Shown here: in pieces, positions 20,977 through 30,682 of the stretch | Position numbering within the stretch: the stretch's first letter is position 1 | Layout of the letters: each line of letters starts with the position of its first letter | NCBI GenBank assembly: GCA_009763385.1 | Contig: CM019825.1 | Span: 112,835,131-112,899,130, forward strand | DNA: 64,000 bases | Reading direction: 5' to 3' | DNA from: Coix lacryma-jobi var. lacryma-jobi | Taxonomy: Eukaryota > Streptophyta > Magnoliopsida > Poales > Poaceae | Position numbers and translations under genes: made by a program | Notes under the pieces: generated by a model | Databases searched by the model: none | What the model was told of the DNA's origin: nothing | The model's input: only the letters and a program-made list of their open reading frames with translations

Positions 20977-23900
20977 AGCATTTTTGGCGCCGTTGCCGGG
21001 GAACGGTAGATCAACTTAAGTCTTAGTTTAACCTTGTAATCATACTTTTATCTTTTCCTTTTTTGTCCCAGTCTTTTCATTATTTTTGTTTTCATTCTTA
21101 TGAATGTTGTTTTTGAATTCCACTCTTATCTATCACTACCCCATGAGCAAGCTATAACCAGTAGAATCCTTATACCCCATCATAATACCTGGTTATGAGC
21201 TATGCCTACCTTTCTGCTGCACTGTCCTTGTAATGAGCATAGAAATATAATTATGAAAATATTCCTTTGGGTATTTTGTCACTAACCTTTCTAGGTCTGG
21301 AGCAGAAAAGAACGAAGGAACAACAAACACAAGGTATGTCCAACCAATCATCATGCAACATTGAATTACAATCATCCAATCTTGATTTGTGCAAAATCCA
21401 AGCTTGGGGAATAGACTTTCTAAGAACAGCTCTTGCCATGTTGCTATGTTGGTTGTCCCTACCTTTAAGATATGCTCATCATGCTCTTTCATCTGAGTAA
21501 ATCTCTATAATGCCTTCATGTTACCTTTATTTGCTATAGTATAAGTTTAGGTTTGAAGTACTTTCATACATCTCTTAAATGAAGCATGGTGCTTAGTTTA
21601 GGAGTGGGTGATCTTGCTTTCAAAGGCCTTTTAATTTAAGCATGCTTAGGTTAGAATGCCCTCTTAAATCAAATTAGACGTGGTGTCTAGGTTGGTTTCT
21701 AAGCCGACAGTATGCTATAGTGGATGTTGGATATTTTGTTGGACTAACCCCTGCAGGGAAACTTTCAATATCAATTTGGGAAAGTCCGGAGATGAACTCA
21801 CGCTGGAGATGAAGAGACACATGAACTTCAACAACTTTGCACAATGAAGACTCAGCTCATTCATCATGGATGAAAGAACTGTGAGTATCAAAGTTTATTT
21901 ATTTTGTCTTCTACTGCAAGTTATCTTTTGTCTTGAATCATATTAAAGTGTAGCCAACACATAATAGTCTATGCTAAAACAATCTTCAAAACATCTTTTT
22001 ATTAGCATAGATGCAAAATACATAAGTTATGGATAACAACCCATGCTTAGAATTCTTGCAATCCTTCGGGTATATGTCCACTAAAATTATGCAGGAGAGA
22101 AATTTTGCTCATCCATGGTTTGGTGTGAACATTGAAGATCCAAAACTCAAACCATAGACACACAAACCTACTCTCAAATCACAAAAGGTGCTAGCCTAGC
22201 TTTGAGTCTTGCTTGGGCGCTGATGACGAACAAAATGCAACTTACCTTGTATGAGACAACCTATGTCTGCACCCATCATTGCCCAAGACATCAAGACAAG
22301 AAGTGGGAAGTTATCCTCTTTTCTAATCAAGAGCTAGCTTGGGAGACAAGATGGTACCACTACAACAATAGCAAGATCTACAAGTCAAACACATGAACAT
22401 GTTGTTGGGAATCCATCTGCATCACAAGCCAGCCTAGGAGAGACAATTCCATTGTCTAGATGTGTTTCACAATCAAAGGGGAAGGAGAAAACCAGCTTCA
22501 AAACATATTGATCTCCTACCCACCACTTTGATCAATACAAACCACTAGATGCTATCCCAGTCGAGAAGAAGAATATGATCCACCACTCATTCTTGGAAGA
22601 TCGTTCTTGAACACCATCAATGTTATTATCTTTGCCGGACCTGGAGAAGTCAACTTTTGGATCTTTCGCTGCATCTTCAACATCTACATCACTTATGAAC
22701 AGCCAACGAGAACCAAGAGAAGACGTCGAAGGGAGAACCAACTGTGAAGAATTGAGGAGGGCATCATGAAGGATAAAGCCACTGCACCACAAGAGTTAGA
22801 AGATGGAGAGATAGTACCTGAGCCAGCAAATCAAGAAGAACAGCCGATAAGATCTCCATCATCTAAACACTGTTGAGAGGACAAGTCTCAGATGTGACAT
22901 TACAAGACAAAAGACTATCATAGAGGCACTCGAGTAGCAGCTCTAATTTTAAGTCTCTTGCCAACCCAATAATTAAAGAAAAACAAAAAAAGGTTGATAA
23001 GAGAAGAATGCGGAACTGTCCCTACATCCTCATAGTACAGAATTAATACAAGAAAGAGGGAGGATCCTAGTCGACATACTCAAGGAACAATGCACCTTCA
23101 CTGATAAGTCGACACAAGAGAAGGAAGGTCGATACCTATAAAGATGATTCCACTGTGATCTTCCTCCTCTCAATCACACTGTGAGACAAACAAGAGAAGA
23201 CAACCAATTCATAAATAACAACCAGCTAGACAAGAGAAGCTTCCACAAGGTGGTTCGACACAATCACTCTCCAATGACAAAGTAACATTTCAAGGTAAGT
23301 AACCATCAGTTTAAAAGATTCTTCTTGATTCTAGTATGAACATAAATAAAGAACTAAACATGTTAAGGTTGCACCTCACTTGATCCAACCTAATCAACTC
23401 AACATGTTCAGTCCTTTGATCTTTGTTTCTAGCTTTACTCTCTTCAATCTCACTGTCTTAACTAAATGAGCTAAAATGTTGTGCATCTAACCTTTGGAAG
23501 ATGATATATCTCAATTATGAAAAGATCAACACTTTATGCATAGATTATCCTTCCTTGGGTTAATTAATTTGATCTGTTAAATATTTTAAGATGCTACTTT
23601 GCTCATCCTCTGATCCTATCACTCATGTTAAGATTGAATAGAACACATAAACAACAAATTTGTCTTGTACAATATGCCTAAGGATAGAGGGGAATAAACA
23701 AAACTTTTGGTTCTGTTGGTGTTTTTCCACCAACAGAGCCCATGCCCTTGATCTCTACCTTGTCTTTATGAGCAGGACACACTCTTGAGCAAACATGGAG
23801 AAGTTTATCACTCCCAAATTCTACAAAAAGAAGGTCCTAGATCTACAAGAACATGCACACTGAGCAAGATGCTGCCAGCTTCCATAATTAACGCTTCACT

Positions 23901-24030
23901 TCAAACTGCTGGACAAACGAAGAACATGAGTGACACCATATCAAGAGGCATAAACAAGAAGGAATGATAGAAGACATCGTAGTCAGACTTAGAGGTCATT
24001 AAGTCCCCACAGACTTCTTGGTCCTCGACA
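20977..24030 (+). other. Non-coding interior of the Athila-related element
   Basis: AT-rich, without recognisable gag, protease, RT or integrase on either strand. A 10-base hairpin TCTGTTGGTG/CACCAACAGA with a six-base loop lies at 23712-23737. The sequence just before 24031 (CTTGGTCCTCGACA) is aligned with, but no longer reads as, the polypurine tract CTTGGGGGGACA of the Athila element. Confidence 0.6.
20985..21002 (+). promoter_or_regulatory. Primer-binding site, Asp tRNA type
   Basis: TGGCGCCGTTGCCGGGGA, the primer site usual for Athila-type plant elements, eight bases after the LTR end. Confidence 0.75.
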
Positions 24031-25494
24031 TGAGAAGACGCTCACTAATGCTCATAATTAACCATCAACTATTGCATGAAATGACACTAAATGAATCACA
24101 AAGCATAGTAGTATGGTTTGAAACTAACAAGTTCCACGAGTTTTGGTGCTCTCACTTGTTTTGTAGGACATCCATGTTTTTACCATATAAAAGTATCTCA
24201 AGTGATGAATTGGAGTGCACCACTGCGAAGAGCTCGTCGAGACGATCAAAACGGACATATCATTTGCTATATTCGGAGTCCCAGATGAAAAGATATTAAT
24301 TTCGCAACAAAATCTGCAAAAGAAGGATCTAGAAGATACGAGAAGACACCACGAAGCAGGCCACCACGTGGGCCCACTGGGCCAGACCGACCGGTCCCAC
24401 ATGGAGACCGACCGGTCGGCCACAGAGCCCGTTTCGCCTCTGTCTTCTACAAGCTTCTTCCACCGCCTCCTAGGATGCATCTCCACCGTCCCTGAAGTCG
24501 GTTTGATCCAAGGGCTCACGTTCCACGCTCCGGGCTATAAAACCAGACCCAGACCCCCCTCTCCAGGCATCTCCATCTTCATTATTCATCTCCACATCAG
24601 AAACTAGGGTTTCAATTAGAAGTAGAGGTCCCTCTAGATGAATCTCTTCTAGTTCATCTAGAATTAGATCTAGTTCATCTAGTTGTAATCAAGAGCCAGT
24701 TATCAAGTAGAAGACTAGTTATCCCTCTAGTTTAGGTTTAGAACCTAGTCTTATATTAGAACTAGAAGAGAGAGAGAGGAAGAGATCAAGAAGGAGCTCT
24801 GGCCTGTCCGATCAACTTCTTCATCTTGTACCTGCGGATTCGAGTTCATCTTCAACTTGCTTCCGCGATTGTTTCGGTAATCAACGTCTATATTTAAGTT
24901 TGAGCTATTGTTCTTATTATTCTTAAGGTTTGTGACTCTCTTTTGAGTACTTTAATTCTAGTCATTCTAGAGTTAGAGTTGTTGGATAGTGTAAGCGTGG
25001 TGCTTAGACTTGATAGCTCATAAATGCCTCCTACAACGCCGGTAGTAGTGGTTGTTCGCAAGGGTGACTCTTATAGCCTTGTTGATTCTTCTATAGTCCA
25101 CTTACTCGTGTGTAGGCTCGGTAGGATTATACATTTGCATAAAAGACTCATACTCTGTTTGTGACCTTTTATGGCATCTTCCCCACTAAGAATAATATAA
25201 ACATATCACTCTTAAATTGGAATTAGACAACCTTAGTGATCCCCTCTATGCTTCTAGATTCTCCGTCCTTGTTAGCTACTCAGGGGTTAGACTTGAGACT
25301 TAACACTATCCGTTCCTTTGGGTTCGATATTAAATCTGGGTTACTCTGGTGAAGTGCTACATCGGTAGATGTTATCTGTGCGCTTGCGGATAAAGTAGAG
25401 TGTGCGTTAATTTATACCAACAAGCATTTCTGGCGCCGTTGCCGGGGATAGAGTTTATCTCTACTCTGGGTAGCGACGTTAGTAAGTGTCAACA
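24031..25494 (+). repeat. 3' LTR of the Athila-related element
   Basis: Starts near TGAGAAGACGCTCACTAATG, matching TGTTGACGCTCACTAATG of the Athila LTR at 40976 (minus strand), and ends GTGTCAACA at 25494. It carries the extra primer-site copy at 25431-25448. Its upstream third is closer to the Athila LTR than to its own partner LTR. Confidence 0.8.
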
Positions 25495-25626
25495 GTGGGC
25501 ATCACGGTTTCGATCGAAGCTCTTGGGGTTGATTTTGGGGACAAAAGGCCAAAGTTTCGAGAGAAATTTTTGAGCTCCCATTCACCCCCCGTCTGGTCGC
25601 CTTGCTATTGCATTCTTGGTCCTTCA
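25495..25626 (+). repeat. 3' LTR of Sirevirus copy 1, last part
   Basis: Begins with the duplicated GTGGG and continues GCATCACGG to the LTR end TCTTGGTCCTTCA, identical in plan to 53760-53899. Confidence 0.9.
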
Positions 25627-26812
25627 TACACTGGTATTCATTTCAGTAATTTAAATTTGAGTTTTATCTTAGTTAATTTGCAGCTTAATTAAGTAAAAAA
25701 AATAAAATAATATATATAATAATAATAAATAAATAGCAATAAATGAAACCCTCTCATCATAAGTCTTTTTAGTGAATAAAAAAATAATGTATGCCTTGCA
25801 TTATAGTTACCATGGGAGAACGTATGCTAGAACTAAACTTGAGACATGAGCATTAGACTAAGTAAAGGGGAAGTAAGTTTCTACTTTGACTTGAGCAAGT
25901 CAAGTTTGTGGAGTAGTTATTTTGAAAAATTTAAAAACTTGCTCTAAGTACTTCTGTGGCAAAGAAAGTCCTACCAAAGCCAAATAATTTTTACTCTCAG
26001 AGTAGGAGCTTCCACTTGCTGCATGTTAGTGTTGAGCTAGTTAGACTTTTGTTGATAGACATTGTAGAGAAACTTGTCATATTTTAAGACCAAGGAATTC
26101 ACTTGCACCCACCTATATAGTGTTATTCTTACACTGAGAATACGCACACAACATGCCTTTATTTTCATTCATTGTTAGAAATACTGCATGGCAAAATATC
26201 ATGCTCCATAATGAAATCTCAGGGACATGGCTATAGCATTTTAAAAAAAAGAGCAAGTGCTCTAAAAAAACAAGTCCTCTAGAAAGAAAAGAATATTCAA
26301 AAGAGCAAGTGCTCTCATTCATAGCTATGATCCCACAAATGAGATAAAAAAGGAGAAGTGCCATGAAAGTATTAGCCACAATAAATACCACACACTTGCA
26401 CATTGACTTGTTGCTCCTTTGCTCCATTTGTCTAACTTAGCAAGATTATGCTAGCATTGCATGCTCATTTTTATCCTACCCATTACACCCCACATAAAGT
26501 CTTAGTGAGAGGATAATTCTTCCATTTGCACATACAAATATGAGTGATGGAGTGAGCCACAGAAGTTACTAAGCATGTTTTCTTTTCAACAAAACTTGCA
26601 AAAACTCCACATATCTTGATTAGCAAAATAGGCAAGGGAAAGACAAACCTTCTTTCTTGCTGGTCTTTTGTTCTAATCTTGAGTGCAGGGAAGGCCACTA
26701 ATTCCATGGTGATGAAAATAATATGGGCGTACACAACAAAAACACAGAGTTTCCAACATTCAAGTTCATGCTTGCTCGAGGATGAGCAAGAGGTAAGCTT
26801 GGGGGAGCTTAT
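25627..26812 (+). other. 3' untranslated interior of the Athila-like element
   Basis: AT-rich, no supported gene. An AT-rich simple stretch lies at 25690-25740. It ends with polypurine tract AAGCTTGGGGGAGCTT at 26795-26810. Confidence 0.65.
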
Positions 26813-28374
26813 TGATGCTCACTAAGTGTCATATTCTTAGCATCAACAAGGTCATATAACGCAACACAAGGACTTAAAATCAACCAATAACCTTTTATAA
26901 AATAATGATTTCCACTTGTCCTTGAGTTTTATTTGAATGTAGGTAATTGTAGGATTTTTGAGCAAAATGACCACGAGGACCCACCAGGAGACGAGCACAC
27001 TCACCTGGGCTCACTTTGGGCCAAGGCGGGGTGGCGCCCGCCACCCCTCACTGGCGGCCGCCATGGGAGTGAGGCCCAAACTCCTCCCCTGCCACGTCAC
27101 TGATCCAGGGGAGGCGTGCCACACTCATTTGCAGCCATTGATCACTTAGGTCATTGCATCCAAGGGCTAATAAGAGATATCACGTGGATCATGACCTAAA
27201 TTGCCCATGTGACGGTTTTGGACATGCATCCGACCTTGGAACCGCCTCCCTGGAGCTCCTGGATGTCGTTGAAGCAATGACGGTGCATCCAACGGCCAGG
27301 GGGTGGCGGCCGCCACCTAGGGCTGGCGCCCGCCACCTCACTCACCCCCCTGACCTAACCCTAGGTCCATAAGTACCCCCTAGGTCCCTTAGGCTATAAA
27401 TAGGACCCCCGAGCTCATTTGTACTCAGACCTCACCTCATTAGTCCCACTCTCTTGTAAGCGAAGTTCTGTTGAAGTAACACTCTAGTTGAGAGACTTAG
27501 AGTGAGAGCGAGAGTGAAGAAGAGAAGAGCTGGAGTTGTAATAGAGGATCTTCTAAAGTCTCTGGTATAATTCCAAGTCTTTCTTCATTTATCTTAATGT
27601 TCTTCTACTTTTAGCATTTACTTTAAGTTATTTACTTATTGTTCTTGTTGAGTGCTTTCGATCATAGATAACTTAGTATTTAGTTTGTATCTAGTTTGGG
27701 TTCTTCACTGAGTAATCAGTGCTCTAGTTTTGGACGCAAGATTAGAGTAGTATATATTAGTGTAAGCGCGGTGCTTAGACTAATTATACCTTAGTTTGTG
27801 GCTAGCCCCCCGGATAGCTGTGGTAGCAAATAGGTGGTGACAGCCCTGGGAGCCTTGAATTCCACCACGTAGTTGGGTTAGTTTTTAAATCATAAACCTG
27901 GTTGTGCACGTCTGAGGTAAATAGTCCAGAGGGTGTGTATGGTTCGAAGAATTACATAAAATCTTTATTGCTAAGTTAGTTGTGTTCGTAAGTGTGTAGG
28001 AAAACATTAATCTGTTCATCGGCCAGACCCCGCCGATTTAGTTTAGTAGTAGTTAGTTTTTCTTTCTTTTTAGTAGTAGTAGAAATCAACCCCCATTCAT
28101 ACTTTTCGATCAACCTTGCTAGAATCACTAGTTGTGCATAGCAGTCCTAGTGTTAGTTCTGCCATAGTAGCTTTCTTGTGGAAATAAATACGATACTCGG
28201 TTACTCCCGGGTGAAGTGCTATAATTGACTTATTCTGTGTGCTTGCGGAATTTACCAATAGTCATACGAATAGTTAGTTATACTTCCTACATTAAGAAGT
28301 ACCAACAAGCCTTTCTGGCGTTGTTGCCGGGGACAGATTCCATAGTCTACTCCTAGTAACGACGTTAGCAATCA
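26813..28374 (+). repeat. 3' LTR of the Athila-like element
   Basis: Starts TGATGCTCACTAAG after the polypurine tract and ends TTAGCAATCA. TATAAATA at 27395-27402 is the promoter. Upstream are CG-rich palindromes: arms GGGGTGGCG/CGCCACCCC at 27028-27047 and the perfect GGTGGCGGCCGCCACC at 27302-27317. The last 67 bases include a degenerate primer-site copy TGGCGTTGTTGCCGGGGA at 28316-28333. Confidence 0.82.
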
Positions 28375-30636
28375 TGCTGAGCATCTACGAGTTGTCCTAA
28401 CTCGACTTCGAGAGCACAAGTTGTATGCCAAGTTTAGTAAATGTGAATTTTGGTTAAAGAAAGTGCCTTTTCTCGGACATGTCCTTTCGGAAGAAGGAAT
28501 TTCTGTGGATCCCACGAAAGTACAGGAAGTTATGGATTGGCAAGCACCCACTAGTGTACATGAGATCCGTAGGTTTTTCGGTTTGGCCGGATATTATCGC
28601 CGGTTCATTCCGGACTTTTCAAGGATAGCAAAGCCTATGACCCATTTAACTCAGAAAAACAAGAAGTTTGAATGGACGCTAGAGTGCGAAGCAGCATTCC
28701 GCACTCTGCGAACTCTGTTGACTTCTGCACCAGTTTTGGCCCAACCAAATCTGGAGGAACCTTTTGATGTATTTTGTGACGCGTCCAAGATTGGAATTGG
28801 ATGTGTGCTTATGCAGAATGGAAGAGTCATAGCCTATGTTTTACGTCCGTTATGACCACACGAAGAGAATTACCCGACTCATGATTTGGAATTGACAGCA
28901 TTAGTTCATGCACTCAAGATTTGGAGGCATTATCTTATGGGCAACCTTTGCCACGTGTATACAGATCACAAAAGTTTGAAATATATCTTCACTTAGCCAG
29001 AGTTGATTATGAGGCAGCGAAGATGGTTAGAACTGATCAAGGACTATAACCGGGAAGTGCATTACCACCCTGGAATGGCAAACATTGTAGCAGATGCCTT
29101 GAGTCACAAAACTCATTGTAACTCCATACAGCCTTCGTTGGAAGATGGATTCAACCTAATGCACCCCGTTGTGCTGAATAATATCACCATACTGTGTACC
29201 CTGGAAAGTGATATCATTGAAGGACAAAAGATCGATGAAGAAATCTATCAGATCAAGAAGAGACTGGAAACCAGTAGTTCGTTGAACTTCAGAATGGATG
29301 AACAAGGGATTTTATGGTATAATCAAAGGTTAGTAGTTCCTAAGGACACCAAGCTGAGAGACAAAATTTGAACGAAGCTCATAGTTCAAAATTGTCTACC
29401 CATCCGGGAAGTAGTAAGATGTACCAAGATTTGAGAACGAGGTATTGGTGGTCCAAGATGAAGACAGAGGTTGCGTCTTATATCGCGAAGAGCGATACTT
29501 GCTGCAGGATAAAAGCTATACACTTGAAATCCGCCGTATTATTACAACCGCTATCAATCCCAGAATGGAAATGGGAACAGATTAGTATGGATTTTATCAT
29601 AGGTCTTCTCACCACCCAAAAAGGGCATGATTCTATTTGGGTTATCGTGGATCGGTTATCCAAAGTGGCTCACTTCATACCAGTCAAGACTACGTATCGA
29701 CCTCACCAATATGCGGATCTATATATTCAGAACATCTTAAGGTTACATGGTATTCCCAAAAGAATTGTCTCTGACAGAGGACCCTAGTTCATAGCGCGTT
29801 TTTGGGAACAGTTGCACAAGGAGCTAGGAACCAAGTTGGTACAGAGTTCCGCTTACCACCCTCAAACCGTTGGGCAAATGGAAAGAGTGACTCAAATCTT
29901 GGAAGATATCCTCAGAGCATGTGTACTTTTCTCGGGAGAAATATGGGAGAAATGGTTGCCTCTAGCCGAGTTCTCATATAACAACAACTATCAAGAAAGT
30001 ATAAAGATGGCACTGTTTGAAGTTTTATACGGACGAAGATACAGAACCTTGGTAAATTGGGTTGAATCAGGAGATCGGGGATTTTATGGGTTAGATTATG
30101 TAAAGGAAGCTGAAGAGATTGTGCAAACTGTGCAGCAACATATCAAGGCAGCGCAGTCTCGACAGAAAAGTTATGCGGATACGCGAAGAAGACCTTTGGA
30201 ATTCCAAGTAGGACATTACGTTTATCTTAAGGTCTCGCCCATGAGAAAGGTCCAACATTTTTGAATTAAGAAGAAGTTAGCACCCCGATATGTGGGACCA
30301 TATCAGATCATGGCAAGGAAGGGAGAAGTAGCCTACGAAGTGCAGTTACCCCCGGAGATGAGTGTGATCTTTCCGGTGTTCCATGTATCACAGTTAAAGA
30401 AATGTCTTTGAGTACCCGAACGAGAAGAGGTTCAACTTCCAGATGTTGCTATCTGGTCAGATCTGGAATACTACGAATAACCTCAAGAGATACTGGATAC
30501 CAAGACCAGAGTAACTCGTAACCGTGAAGTAAAGTCTTACAAGATTTTCTGGAGTAATCATGGACCCAATGATGCAACCTGGGAGACCGTGGAATACCTG
30601 CGCGTGAACTATCCTTGTTTTTACAATAAGCAGTAA
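28375..30636 (+). pseudogene. pol: Chromovirus pol (RT, RNase H, integrase, chromodomain), decayed
   Basis: In order: RT connection ([32 protein letters not shown]), RNase H ([25 protein letters not shown]), integrase zinc finger and core (STHPGSSKMYQDL, SDTCCRIKA, SMDFIIGLL, VSDRGP, AYHPQTVGQMERV), the GPY module (LAPRYVGPYQI) and a chromodomain (YKIFWSNHGPNDATWETVEYL). Lesions are TGA 28853-28855, TAG 28994-28996, a one-base loss near 29365 that shifts frame, TAG 29785-29787, TGA 30262-30264, TGA 30409-30411 and TAA 30478-30480. Most fit C-to-T changes at CGA or CAG codons. The chromodomain would have guided integration to heterochromatin. Confidence 0.88.
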
Positions 30637-30663
30637 GTAAAACAAAATCTTGGGACAAGATTT

Positions 30664-30682
30664 CTTTAAGGGGGAAGGGCTA
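30664..30682 (+). promoter_or_regulatory. Polypurine tract
   Basis: CTTTAAGGGGGAAGGGCTA just before the LTR start TGACACCC. Confidence 0.75.

Larger units (their letters stand above)
19585..25494 (+). mobile_element. Athila-related non-coding LTR element in the Sirevirus LTR
   Basis: Bounded by TGTTGACGC at 19585 and GTGTCAACA at 25494, with a perfect GTGGG duplication (19580-19584 and 25495-25499); the Sirevirus LTR continues across it. The 5' LTR is 19585-20976 and the 3' LTR about 24031-25494. The 3 kb inside has no gag or pol motif and only short chance frames, so it is non-autonomous. The LTR belongs to the same family as the Athila LTR at 39609-40976 (shared segments around the TATA box, CTCCAGGCATCTCCATC and the GACCGGTC palindromes), so an Athila element could have supplied the enzymes. 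The two LTRs agree closely in their R-U5 half but differ strongly in U3. Confidence 0.88.
3327..25626 (+). mobile_element. Sirevirus copy 1 (Ty1/copia), 5' part missing, three insertions
   Basis: The pieces are the end of gag (3327-3552), pol (3567-5703, resuming at 15041-16060), a 1.6 kb 3' region with repeated polypurine tracts (16061-17671) and a 3' LTR (17672-19584, resuming at 25495-25626). They line up in order with the complete Sirevirus copy 2 at 42256-53899, so they are one element opened by later insertions. Its 5' LTR and most of gag lie left of the window beyond the gypsy element that entered gag. Its coding part is dead: a 35-base deletion and several stop codons. Bases after its right end (TACAC) should be repeated at its left end outside the window. 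Confidence 0.9.
25627..28374 (+). mobile_element. Athila-like element, 3' part only
   Basis: The piece right of Sirevirus copy 1 runs to a polypurine tract and a complete 3' LTR. The stretch before the tract (GCTCGAGGATGAGCAAGAGG followed by TAAGCTTGGGGGAG) matches the corresponding stretch of the Athila element at 40977-41030 read on its own strand. The element is inserted in a chromovirus RT: the RT frame resumes at 28375-28376 with [20 protein letters not shown]. Its 5' part must lie left of the window, since Sirevirus copy 1 is inside it; that link is an inference from collinearity. Confidence 0.75.

Noticed and set aside
20985..21002. Possible tRNA fragment
   Set aside because: Only the 18-base primer-site complement is present; no tRNA body.
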